DNA from: an uncultured Eubacteriales bacterium
Lineage (GTDB): Bacteria > Bacillota > Clostridia > Oscillospirales > Oscillospiraceae
NCBI GenBank assembly: GCA_900551355.1
Contig: URVR01000040.1
Location: 1-11,129 of the forward strand
Reading direction: 5' to 3'
DNA: 11,129 bases
Under the pieces are notes generated by a model, which was not told where the DNA came from, did not search any database, and was given only the letters and a program-made list of their open reading frames with translations. Below are positions 1 through 7,153 of the stretch, piece by piece (the first letter of the stretch is position 1; every line of letters begins with the position of its first letter). A program made the translations under genes and the position numbers.

Positions 1-48
1 TCTACACTTATGCGATCGTCGGCAGCGTCAGATGTGTATAAGAGACAG
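1..48 (+). other. Illumina/Nextera adapter (artefact, P5 side)
   Basis: Not genomic. Positions 1-7 match the end of the P5 oligo. Positions 8-15 (TTATGCGA) match, from memory, Nextera i5 index S522. Positions 16-29 match the Read 1 primer, and 30-48 are the 19-bp Tn5 mosaic end. Genomic sequence starts at 49. Any peptide reading through this part is artificial. Confidence 0.98.
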
Positions 49-279
49 GTCCAGAAGACGCTTATTGTACAGCTCCCGCCGCAGCGTGGCGGGATCGTGA
101 AACAGCGTCCATGCGTCCAGCAGGTCATTGATCTCCGGCTCCGTATACTGCCGCCCGGCCTCCAGCCTGCCCGCCAGGTACCAGAGCGCCGCCAGCTTCT
201 TCTTGTGCTTGGCGGGAAGCGCGGTCAGCTGGCCCTCCGGCGTCATAAACGGGGCCAGCTCTGTCAGCGTGTATTCCAT
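49..279 (-). CDS. DUF2087 domain protein, 3' end missing
   Basis: A small protein starting at ATG 279-277 behind the ribosome binding site AGGGAGG, 7 bases upstream. The 77 genuine residues match the DUF2087 pattern as I know it: a start like 'MTPEGQLTALPAK', a Lys-rich stretch 'KHKKKLAALWYLA', the YTEPEIN box and the LRREL box. The domain's usual end (LLDR followed by an aromatic segment) is lost because the contig stops. The reading frame continues into adapter, adding the false tail LSLIHI. DUF2087 is often the C-terminal part of small regulator-like proteins with a helix-turn-helix in front; here the domain begins almost at residue 1, so no DNA-binding domain precedes it. Function unknown. 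It is divergent from the molybdenum hydroxylase at 512. Confidence 0.8.
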
Positions 280-331
280 GTGTGCCCTCCCTTCATCGCG
301 GCGTAAGGCGGCGCCGCGTCTGCCTTTTCAC

Positions 332-360
332 ATTATACCAGGGGATAGACGGCATCGCAA
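332..360 (-). promoter_or_regulatory. Predicted sigma-70 promoter of the DUF2087 gene
   Basis: On the minus strand, TTGCGA (360-355), a 17-base spacer and a perfect TATAAT (337-332). The predicted start is near 325, about 45 bases before the ATG. Confidence 0.6.
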
Positions 361-378
361 GCGGTTTGCGCGGCGTAT

Positions 379-402
379 CGTTATTGCGGAAGTAGAATAA
401 CG
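379..402. promoter_or_regulatory. ModE-like inverted repeat, copy 1
   Basis: CGTTAT-N12-ATAACG, with arms extendable to CGTTATT/AATAACG. Copy 2 at 3815-3838 has the same arms, the same 24-base length and the same AAGTAG inside the spacer. It is centred about 65 bp upstream of the predicted start sites of both the DUF2087 gene and the hydroxylase at 512. From memory, E. coli ModE sites have the same half-sites and similar spacing. Assignment to ModE is inference. Confidence 0.6.
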
Positions 403-419
403 CTATTCACGAGTAAGAC

Positions 420-448
420 TTGCAGAAAAGCCAACAATATTGTATAAT
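420..448 (+). promoter_or_regulatory. Predicted sigma-70 promoter of the fused Mo hydroxylase
   Basis: TTGCAG (420-425), a 17-base spacer and TATAAT (443-448). A 10-base palindrome, ACAATATTGT (434-443), lies in the spacer and touches the -10 box. A second inverted repeat, CTGAAA-AAA-TTTCAG (451-465), covers the predicted start near 455. A small GNRA-type hairpin, GCGGG-GCGA-CCCGC (480-493), stands just before the ribosome binding site. Confidence 0.65.
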
Positions 449-511
449 AACTGAAAAAATTTCAGGTACTTTCGGATAAGCGGGGCGACCCGCCGCAGGA
501 AGGAGAACGAT

Positions 512-3103
512 ATGGCCACTTTCACCGTGAACGGACAGACCGTTGTCGTCGAGAAGAATCAGAAGCTCATCCGCTATCTGCGGGACACGCTGCACCTGAC
601 CTCTGTGAAAGACGGATGCAGCGAGGGTGCCTGCGGCACCTGCCATGTGCTTATCGACGGCAAGCCCACCAAGGCGTGCATTCCCCAGACGGACAAGCTG
701 GAGGGCAAGACCATCGTGACGGTGGAGGGCCTCAGCGACTGGGAGAAGCAGGTGTATACCTTCGCCTTCGGCGAGGCGGGCGCGGTGCAGTGCGGCTTCT
801 GCATCCCCGGCATGGTCATCTCCGCCAAGGGGCTGCTGGACGTGAACCCCGACCCCACCCGGGAGGAGGCGGCCTTCGCCATCCGCAACAACATCTGCCG
901 GTGCACCGGCTATGTGAAGATCATTGACGGCATCCTGCTGGCGGCGAAAATTTTCCGGGAGGGGAAGCTGCCCGCGGCCACTGCCGACGACTGGCAGGTT
1001 GGCAGCCGCGTCCACCGGCTGGACGTGGAGGAGAAGGTGCTGGGCTATGGCCAGTACCCCGACGATGTGTATGTGGACGGCATGTGCTACGGCGGCGCGG
1101 TGCGCAGCCAGTATGCCCGCGCCAGAGTCCTGCGCATCGACACCTCCGAGGCGGAGGCGCTGGAGGGTGTGGTGTGCGTGCTGACCCAGAAGGACATTCC
1201 CGGCAAGGTCAACGTGGGCCATCTGAAGAAGGATCAGCCCACCCTCATCGGCATCGGCGAGCTGACCCACTATCTGGGCGACGCGGTGGCGCTGGTGTGC
1301 GCCCGGGATCAGGAGACGCTGGAGGCCGCCAAGAAGCTGGTAAAGGTGGAGTACGAGGTGCTGCCGGCGGTGCATAACCCCACCGAGGCGGCGGCGCCCG
1401 GTGCACCGCTGGTGTTCGAGGAAGAGGAGAGCAACGTGCAGGCCTACAAGCACGTCTCCCGCGGGGACGCGGCGGGGGCCATTGCCGGATCGAAATATGT
1501 GCTGGCGGAGAAGTTCCACACGCCGTGGACGGAGCATGCGTTCCTGGAGCCGGAGTGCTGCGTGGCACTGCCGCTGGACAACGGCGGCGTGAGGCTGCTG
1601 ACCACGGACCAGAGCTCCCACACCACCATGCACGAGTGCGCGGCTATGCTGGGCGTGGACTATGAGCACTGTCAGGTGCAGAACATGCTGGTGGGCGGTG
1701 GCTTCGGCGGCAAGGAGGACATGTCCGTGCAGCATCACGCGGCACTGCTGGCCTATGTGGCGCGGGTGCCGGTGAAGGTGAAGCTCAGCCGGCAGGAGTC
1801 CATCCTCGTCCACCCCAAGCGCCACAGCTTTGACATGGAGTTCACCATGGGCTGTGACGAAAACGGCATCATTCAGGGCGTGAAGGCCAGCGTGGTGTCC
1901 GACACCGGCGCGTTTGCGTCGCTGGGCGGACCGGTGCTGGAGCGGGCCTGCACCCACGCGGCAGGGCCTTACGCCTATGAGAATTTTGAGATCGAGGGAC
2001 ATGCCTACTACACCAACAACCCGCCGGCCGGCGCGTTCCGGGGCTTCGGCGTGACACAGACCTGCTTCTGCACGGAGACGCTGCTGAACCAGATGGCCGA
2101 TCTGGTGGGCATCAGCCCGTGGGAGATCCGGTACCGCAACGCCATACGGCCCGGCGGCGTGCTGCCCAACGGCCAGATCGTGGACGAGTCCACCGGCCTT
2201 GTGGAGACGCTGGAGGCCATCAAGCCCGCCTATGACGCGGCGGTGGCGGCAGGCGACCCGGTGGGTATCGCCTGCGCCATGAAGAACGCCGGCGTGGGCG
2301 TGGGCATCCCCGACTGGGGGCGCTGCAAGCTCATCGTGGAGGACGACGGAAAGGTGCACATCTACTCCGGCGCCAGCTGCATCGGGCAGGGACTGGGCAC
2401 CGTGCTGGTACAGACGGTGGTGACCTGCACCGGCCTGAAGCGCGATGACGTGGTGTATGAGCGCAGCAACACATGGATCGCGCCGGACTCCGGCGATACC
2501 TCCGGCAGCCGCCAGACGCTGGTGACCGGCGAGGCCACCCGCCGCGCCTGCGCGAAGCTGAAGGCGGAGCTGGACGCCGGCAGAACGCTGGCGGAGCTGG
2601 CAGGGCAGGAGTTCTACGGCGAATATCTGGCCAAGACCGACCCGCTGGGCGCGGATGTGCCCAACCCCGTGAGCCATGTGGCCTACGGCTACGCCACCCA
2701 GATGTGTATTCTGGATAAGGAGACGGGGAAGATCAAGAAGATGGTGGCCGCCCACGATGTGGGCAAGGCCGTGAACCCTCTCAGCGTGGAGGGACAGATC
2801 GAGGGCGGCGTGGTGATGTCCATGGGCTACGCCCTGACGGAGCAGTATCCCATTGACGAGAACTGCCGGCCCACCGCCAAGTACGGCACGTTGGGCCTGT
2901 TCCGGGCCAACCAGCTGCCGGAGGAGATCGAGGCCATCGTGGTGGAGAAGCCGGGACTGGATGTGGCCGGCGGCGCCATCGGCATCGGCGAGATCACGTC
3001 CATCCCCACGGCGCCGGCCATCGCCGACGCCTACTACCGGCTGGACGGGGAGCGGCGCCTGGAGCTGCCGCTGGTGAACACGCCCTACGCCCGGAAGAAG
3101 TGA
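512..3103 (+). CDS. Single-chain molybdenum hydroxylase, selenium-dependent xanthine dehydrogenase-like
   Basis: 863 residues, probably a cytoplasmic xanthine-oxidase-family enzyme that hydroxylates a purine or aldehyde-type substrate. The N-terminal plant-type [2Fe-2S] domain has C36, C41, C44 and C56. The second, helical [2Fe-2S] domain has C94, C97, C129 and C131. The molybdopterin-binding part (about 165-850) shows GGGFGGKED (395-403), AFRGFG (508-513), GQGLG (625-629) and the active-site Glu in GIGEITSIPTAP (E827). There is no FAD domain, so electrons must go to another partner. Length and the GEITSIPTAP ending fit the selenium-dependent xanthine dehydrogenase family (about 850 residues); Desulfovibrio-type aldehyde oxidoreductase has a similar layout. 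Selenium in that family is a labile ligand, not selenocysteine, so sequence cannot prove it, and no selenium-insertion genes (yqeB, yqeC, selD) are in view. Start ATG follows AAGGAG at 8-base spacing. The convergent mocA supplies a cofactor step. Substrate uncertain. Confidence 0.88.
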   Translation: MATFTVNGQTVVVEKNQKLIRYLRDTLHLTSVKDGCSEGACGTCHVLIDGKPTKACIPQTDKLEGKTIVTVEGLSDWEKQVYTFAFGEAGAVQCGFCIPGMVISAKGLLDVNPDPTREEAAFAIRNNICRCTGYVKIIDGILLAAKIFREGKLPAATADDWQVGSRVHRLDVEEKVLGYGQYPDDVYVDGMCYGGAVRSQYARARVLRIDTSEAEALEGVVCVLTQKDIPGKVNVGHLKKDQPTLIGIGELTHYLGDAVALVCARDQETLEAAKKLVKVEYEVLPAVHNPTEAAAPGAPLVFEEEESNVQAYKHVSRGDAAGAIAGSKYVLAEKFHTPWTEHAFLEPECCVALPLDNGGVRLLTTDQSSHTTMHECAAMLGVDYEHCQVQNMLVGGGFGGKEDMSVQHHAALLAYVARVPVKVKLSRQESILVHPKRHSFDMEFTMGCDENGIIQGVKASVVSDTGAFASLGGPVLERACTHAAGPYAYENFEIEGHAYYTNNPPAGAFRGFGVTQTCFCTETLLNQMADLVGISPWEIRYRNAIRPGGVLPNGQIVDESTGLVETLEAIKPAYDAAVAAGDPVGIACAMKNAGVGVGIPDWGRCKLIVEDDGKVHIYSGASCIGQGLGTVLVQTVVTCTGLKRDDVVYERSNTWIAPDSGDTSGSRQTLVTGEATRRACAKLKAELDAGRTLAELAGQEFYGEYLAKTDPLGADVPNPVSHVAYGYATQMCILDKETGKIKKMVAAHDVGKAVNPLSVEGQIEGGVVMSMGYALTEQYPIDENCRPTAKYGTLGLFRANQLPEEIEAIVVEKPGLDVAGGAIGIGEITSIPTAPAIADAYYRLDGERRLELPLVNTPYARKK

Positions 3104-3137
3104 AAAGAAAACAGGCCGCAGCACGGCTGCGGCCTGT
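3104..3137. terminator. Shared terminator between the fused hydroxylase and mocA
   Basis: Perfect 11-bp stem: ACAGGCCGCAG (3111-3121), loop 3122-3126, CTGCGGCCTGT (3127-3137). Leaving the stem on the minus strand there is a T-rich run (TTTCTTTT), so it is a standard intrinsic terminator for mocA. On the plus strand there is no T-tract, so stopping of the hydroxylase transcript would be weaker. Confidence 0.8.
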
Positions 3138-3160
3138 GACGAAGCGATAAGCGCCGGGGG

Positions 3161-3754
3161 CTATGACTGTTGTTCCTGCCCGGCGAGGGCGTCCAGAGCG
3201 GCGCGGGTGTCCACGTCCGTCAGCTGGCGGGCGGGCACGTCGTACAGCAGCAGGGCGTCCTCGTGACGGCGGATGACGGTGCTGCCGCCGTGATCCTCCC
3301 GCAGCTCCCGCAGCTCCGGAAAGAAGCAGGCGGGGAACAGGCAGGGATTGCCCCGGACGCCGTTGTGGCCCAGCGCCACGATGTGGGACGGGTGCTGGCA
3401 GTAGAAGTCCAGCAGCTCCGCCACGCTGGCCTGCTCCAGCAGGGGCTGGTCGGACACCAGAAACAGCGCGGCGTCGCAGTCGCCCAGAGCGTCCAGACCG
3501 AGGGAAATAGTGTGGCTGATGCCCCAGTCCGGGTGCCGGTTCTTCACGGGCATGAAGGAGAAGCGCCGGGCGGCCTCCGCCGCCTCCGGATACTGGGTGA
3601 CGACGGCCACGCGGCAGAACCGGTCGGTGGGCACGGCCTCCAGCGCATGGACCAGGAGGGGCTTGCCGTCCACCCGGGCGGCCAGCTTGTTTTCACCGAA
3701 GCGGGACGCGTTGCCGGCGGCCATGACGACGCAGCCGATGCGCAGCTTTTCCAT
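3161..3754 (-). CDS. mocA: Molybdenum cofactor cytidylyltransferase MocA
   Basis: 197 residues. MocA joins CTP to Mo-molybdopterin to give the molybdopterin cytosine dinucleotide used by bacterial xanthine-dehydrogenase-type enzymes. The N-terminal nucleotide-binding loop reads AAGNASRFGENKL (12-24). The AAG form, rather than the AGG form of MobA, points to CTP over GTP. Further family signatures are SDQP (101-104), GNP (135-137) and DVDT near the end (181-184), and the length is normal. I chose ATG 3754 because GGAGG lies 8 bases upstream and homology begins there; an upstream in-frame extension to 3913 has no family resemblance and covers promoter elements. The gene converges with the hydroxylase at 512 and diverges from xdhA, between two enzymes that need its product. 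E. coli also has mocA (ygfJ) near xdhD. Confidence 0.88.
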   Translation of the reverse strand: MEKLRIGCVVMAAGNASRFGENKLAARVDGKPLLVHALEAVPTDRFCRVAVVTQYPEAAEAARRFSFMPVKNRHPDWGISHTISLGLDALGDCDAALFLVSDQPLLEQASVAELLDFYCQHPSHIVALGHNGVRGNPCLFPACFFPELRELREDHGGSTVIRRHEDALLLYDVPARQLTDVDTRAALDALAGQEQQS

Positions 3755-3775
3755 AGGGACCACCTCCGTGGTGGT

Positions 3776-3805
3776 AGTATACCCGGAAAACGGAAAAGCT
3801 GTCAA
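3776..3805 (-). promoter_or_regulatory. Predicted mocA promoter
   Basis: Minus-strand TTGACA (3805-3800), an 18-base spacer and TATACT (3781-3776). The predicted start near 3769 gives a very short leader carrying the ribosome binding site. An ACCACC/GGTGGT inverted repeat (3759-3775) surrounds that site, but with this start most of its 5' arm would lie outside the mRNA. Confidence 0.65.
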
Positions 3806-3814
3806 GAAAAACGG

Positions 3815-3838
3815 CGTTATATCCCAAGTAGGATAACG
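3815..3838. promoter_or_regulatory. ModE-like inverted repeat, copy 2
   Basis: CGTTAT-N12-ATAACG with AAGTAG in the spacer, matching copy 1 at 379-402. It lies in the divergent mocA/xdhA region, centred about 57 bp upstream of the predicted mocA start and about 54 bp upstream of the predicted xdhA start. That position suits an activator serving both directions. Its arms read CGTTATAT on the left and GGATAACG on the right. Confidence 0.65.
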
Positions 3839-3845
3839 GAAAGCC

Positions 3846-3874
3846 TTTTCAAAGCCGCAGGCTTGTGATAGGAT
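3846..3874 (+). promoter_or_regulatory. Possible xdhA promoter (extended -10)
   Basis: TTTTCA (3846-3851), a 17-base spacer and TAGGAT (3869-3874) preceded by TGA, an extended -10. The boxes are weaker than those of the other promoters here, as expected of an activator-dependent promoter. The leader (about 3881-3957) holds a short hairpin, TGGCTG-ATGG-CAGCCA (3891-3906). Confidence 0.4.
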
Positions 3875-3957
3875 AGAGCAAATATCAGTATGGCTGATGG
3901 CAGCCATTTGCACAGCTGTTACCGAGTCAAATCTCGTTTACAAGGAGGAGTACCGGA

Positions 3958-6252
3958 ATGGGTGAGGTAGGAAAGAGCCAGATCAGAGTGGATGCTTTCG
4001 ACAAGGCCACAGGACGTACCAAATATTATGAGGATCTGATGCCCCGGAACGCACTGTATGTGCGCATCAAGCACGCGGAGATCGCCCACGGCTTCGTGAA
4101 GTCCGTGGATACCAGCGCCGCCGAGGCCATCGACGGCGTGGTGAAGGTCATCACCTGCTTCGACGTGCCGGACATCACCTTCCCCACGGCGGGCCATCCC
4201 TGGTCCATGGATCCGGGCCATCAGGACGTGGCTGACCGGCACCTGTTGAACCGGCATGTGCGGTATTGGGGCGACGATGTGGCGGTGGTCATCGCGGAGG
4301 ATGAGGTGTCCGCCATGCAGGGCGTGCGGGCGCTGAAGGTGGAGTATGAGGAGCTGCCCTTCGTGCTGGATGTGCAGAAGGCCATGGAGGACGGCGCGCC
4401 CCAGCTCCACGAAAACTATCCCCACAATATCCTGAAGCACACGGATATGCGCAAGGGCGATTATCAGGCCGCCATACAGGAGCCGGGCCTCATCAAGGTG
4501 GAGGGTTGGTACGACACGCCCACCGTGCAGCACAGCCATATCGAGAACCACGGCTGCTTCTCCTACGAGGAGAATGGGCGGATCGTGGTGGTGTCCTCCA
4601 CCCAGATCCCCCACATCATCCGCCGCATCGTGGGACAGGCACTGGGACGTCCGTGGGCGGATATCCACGTCATCAAGCCCTATATCGGCGGCGGCTTCGG
4701 CAACAAGCAGGACGCGCTGTACGAGCCGCTGTGCGCCTACTGCACCACGCAGGTGGGCGGCCGCCCCGTGCGTATCGACTGCTCCCGGGAGGAGACGTTC
4801 GTGTCCAACCGCGTGCGCCACGCCATCCGGTTCCACATCGTGTCCTGGCTCCGCAAGGACGGCACGTTTGCCGCCCGGAAGGTGGAGTGCTTCTCCAACC
4901 AGGGCGCCTACGCCTCCCACGGCCACTCCATCGTGGCCAAGGCCATGGGCTCCTTCCCCCAGCACTATCCCTGCGACAACATGGAGTGCGACGCCTGGAC
5001 GGTGTTCACCAACCGGCCGGCCGCCGGCGCCATGCGGGGCTACGGCATGCCCCAGGCGTCCTTTGCCGACGAGTCCAACGTGGACGACTGCGCCCGGGCG
5101 GTGGGCATGGACCCGCTGGCCTTCCGGATGCAGAACATCATGCCCCAGGGCTACGAGGACGGGTTCAGCCACAACGTGAACTATAACGACTCCTTCCGTG
5201 AGTGCATGGAGGCGGGCCGCAAGTACATAGACTACGACCGGAAGATGGCGGAGTATGCCAAGGAGACCGGGCCCATCCGCCACGCGGTGGGCATGGCCAC
5301 CTTCTGGTACAACACCGCCGTGTATCCCATCTCGCTGGAGACCTCCAGCAACCGGATGCAGCTGAATCTGGACGGCACCGTCACCATGCAGTGCGGCGAG
5401 ACGGAGATCGGCCAGGGCGCCGACACCGCCTACGCCCAGATGACTGCCGATGTGGTGGGCCTGAAGAGCTACAGGGACGTGCATGTGGTGTCCTGCCAGG
5501 ATACGGACATCACCCCCACGGGCCTGGGCGCCTACGCCAGCCGCCAGACGTATACGGCGGGCTTCTCCATCCGCCAGACCGGTCTGCTGCTGAAGGAGAA
5601 GATTCTGCAATACGCCACCGACCTGACCCGTCAGGCGGTGTACAACATGGACATCGTGGACGGCAACATCGTCCGCAATACCGACGGCAAGGTGCTGATG
5701 AGCCTGCAGGAGCTGGCGATGACCGCCCAGTACAACGCGGCCAAGAGCGAGCACATCACCGCCGAGTCCACCTTCACCATCCGCAACAATGCCTATTCCT
5801 TCGGCTGCACCTTCGTGGACATCGAGGTGGACATCCCCATGTGCAAGGTGACGCTGCGGGACATCGTCAACGTACACGACTGCGGCAAGCTCATCAACCC
5901 GGCGCTGGCCGCCGCCCAGGTACACGGCGGCATGTCCATGGCCATCGGCTACGGCATGGGCGAGCAGCTGCTGTTCGATGAGAAGAACGGCAAGCCGCTG
6001 AACAACAACCTGCTGGACTACAAGCTCAGCACCATCATGGACCACCCCCATCTGGAGGCGCAGTTCATCGAGAACGCCGAGCCGACGTCGGCCTTCGGCA
6101 CCAAGGCGCTGGGCGAGCCGCCGGCCTGCTCCGGCGCGCCGGCCATCCGCAACGCCATTCTCAACGCCACCGGCGTGGCCATCGACCAGAACCCCATGAA
6201 TGCCCACATCCTCTTCAAGCGCTTCAGCGAAGAGGGACTCATTCAGGACTGA
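3958..6252 (+). CDS. xdhA: Xanthine dehydrogenase molybdenum-binding subunit XdhA
   Basis: 764 residues, close to the 752 of E. coli XdhA and similar to it throughout. It holds the Mo cofactor at the active site and hydroxylates hypoxanthine/xanthine-type purines, passing electrons to the iron-sulfur and FAD subunits. Visible signatures: N-terminal RVDAFDKATGRTKY (10-23), TQIPHIIRR (215-223), GGGFGNKQD (244-252), AGAMRGYG (356-363), GQGAD (485-489), the NVHDCGKLINP segment (638-648) and the active-site Glu in LGEPP (E720). ATG 3958 follows AGGAGG. It is the first gene of xdhABC, with xdhB starting 13 bases after its stop. Exact purine specificity cannot be read from sequence, but resemblance to E. 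coli XdhA is strong. It differs from the hydroxylase at 512 in having no fused iron-sulfur domains and in using the GEPP rather than the GEIT active-site form. Confidence 0.93.
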   Translation: MGEVGKSQIRVDAFDKATGRTKYYEDLMPRNALYVRIKHAEIAHGFVKSVDTSAAEAIDGVVKVITCFDVPDITFPTAGHPWSMDPGHQDVADRHLLNRHVRYWGDDVAVVIAEDEVSAMQGVRALKVEYEELPFVLDVQKAMEDGAPQLHENYPHNILKHTDMRKGDYQAAIQEPGLIKVEGWYDTPTVQHSHIENHGCFSYEENGRIVVVSSTQIPHIIRRIVGQALGRPWADIHVIKPYIGGGFGNKQDALYEPLCAYCTTQVGGRPVRIDCSREETFVSNRVRHAIRFHIVSWLRKDGTFAARKVECFSNQGAYASHGHSIVAKAMGSFPQHYPCDNMECDAWTVFTNRPAAGAMRGYGMPQASFADESNVDDCARAVGMDPLAFRMQNIMPQGYEDGFSHNVNYNDSFRECMEAGRKYIDYDRKMAEYAKETGPIRHAVGMATFWYNTAVYPISLETSSNRMQLNLDGTVTMQCGETEIGQGADTAYAQMTADVVGLKSYRDVHVVSCQDTDITPTGLGAYASRQTYTAGFSIRQTGLLLKEKILQYATDLTRQAVYNMDIVDGNIVRNTDGKVLMSLQELAMTAQYNAAKSEHITAESTFTIRNNAYSFGCTFVDIEVDIPMCKVTLRDIVNVHDCGKLINPALAAAQVHGGMSMAIGYGMGEQLLFDEKNGKPLNNNLLDYKLSTIMDHPHLEAQFIENAEPTSAFGTKALGEPPACSGAPAIRNAILNATGVAIDQNPMNAHILFKRFSEEGLIQD

Positions 6253-6265
6253 GGAGGGACAAGCT

Positions 6266-7153
6266 ATGTATGATATGTTGGCACTGTACGAGGCCAGGGA
6301 CGTACAGGATGCGGTGCGCCTGCGGCTGGAGCACCCCGAGGCGCAGATCATCGCCGGCGGCACCGACGTGCTGGTGCAGATGCGCGAGGGCAAGCGGGCC
6401 GGCAAGGCGCTGATCTCCATTCAGAAGTGCGATGAGATGCGGGGCGTCTCCATCGACGCCGAGGAGAATATCCGCATCGGCAGCCTCACCAGCTTTACCC
6501 ACATCACCAACGATCCCATCATCCAGCAGTACATCAACGTGCTGGGCGAGGCGGTGGATATGGTGGGCGGCCCCCAGATCCGCAACGCCGGCACCATCGG
6601 CGGCAACACCTGCAACGGCGTGACCTCCGCCGACTCCGCCTCCACGCTCCACGCGTGGGAGGCCATCGTGGAGATCACCGGCAAAAACGGCGTGCGCCGT
6701 GTGCCTATCAAGGAGTTCTACATCAAGGCGGGCACCGTGGACCTGCGGGTGGAGGACGGCGAGATCCAGACGGCCATCCTCATTCCCAAGGCGTCCTATG
6801 ACCGGACGTGGGGACACTACATCAAATACGCCATGCGCAACGCCATGGACATCGCCACGCTGGGCACCTCCGTCAATGCGCGGCTCAGCCCCGACGGCAA
6901 GACGTTTGAGCGGGTGCGCATCGCCTTCGGCGTGGCAGGCCCCGTGCCCATGCGGGCGGTGAACGCGGAGGCGTTCATCAACGGCAAGGCTGTGACGCTG
7001 GAGAATATCGAGGAATTCGGACGCAAGGTGCTGGAGGACATCAATCCCCGCGATTCGTGGCGCGCCAGCAAGGCGTTCCGCAGCCACATCGCCGTGGAGA
7101 GCGCCAAGCGGTGCCTCATCGAGTCCGTGAAGCTGGCGGGAGGTGTGCTGTAA
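6266..7153 (+). CDS. xdhB: Xanthine dehydrogenase FAD-binding subunit XdhB
   Basis: 295 residues (E. coli XdhB 292). This subunit takes electrons from the iron-sulfur clusters onto FAD and hands them to the final acceptor, usually NAD. FAD-contact motifs typical of the family are IAGGTDVLV (29-37) and the segment 101-123 with GGPQIRN, GTIGGN and TSADS. The C-terminal CO dehydrogenase flavoprotein-type domain ends with the conserved SWRASKAFR (264-272). I chose ATG 6266 because GAGGAGGG lies 7 bases upstream and the protein then begins as E. coli XdhB does; the open frame extends upstream into xdhA without resemblance. Its stop overlaps the xdhC start by one base (TAATG), suggesting coupled translation. 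The fused hydroxylase at 512 lacks such a subunit; whether it could use this one is unknown. Confidence 0.93.
   Translation: MYDMLALYEARDVQDAVRLRLEHPEAQIIAGGTDVLVQMREGKRAGKALISIQKCDEMRGVSIDAEENIRIGSLTSFTHITNDPIIQQYINVLGEAVDMVGGPQIRNAGTIGGNTCNGVTSADSASTLHAWEAIVEITGKNGVRRVPIKEFYIKAGTVDLRVEDGEIQTAILIPKASYDRTWGHYIKYAMRNAMDIATLGTSVNARLSPDGKTFERVRIAFGVAGPVPMRAVNAEAFINGKAVTLENIEEFGRKVLEDINPRDSWRASKAFRSHIAVESAKRCLIESVKLAGGVL

Noticed and set aside
407..3124. A 905-codon open frame on the minus strand opposite the fused hydroxylase
   Set aside because: Its protein is His/Gly/Leu/Val-rich with no family resemblance, and it mirrors a certain gene with all [2Fe-2S] and Mo-site motifs. Long antisense frames are expected in GC-rich coding DNA.
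3881..3957. A molybdenum cofactor riboswitch in the xdhA leader
   Set aside because: The leader is only about 77 bases with one small hairpin and lacks the conserved segments and multi-stem structure of that RNA class.
3919..6420. An 833-codon open frame on the minus strand opposite xdhA
   Set aside because: Same low-complexity, His/Val/Gly-rich composition, no domain, and it spans the xdhA leader and the xdhB start. It is a shadow of xdhA.
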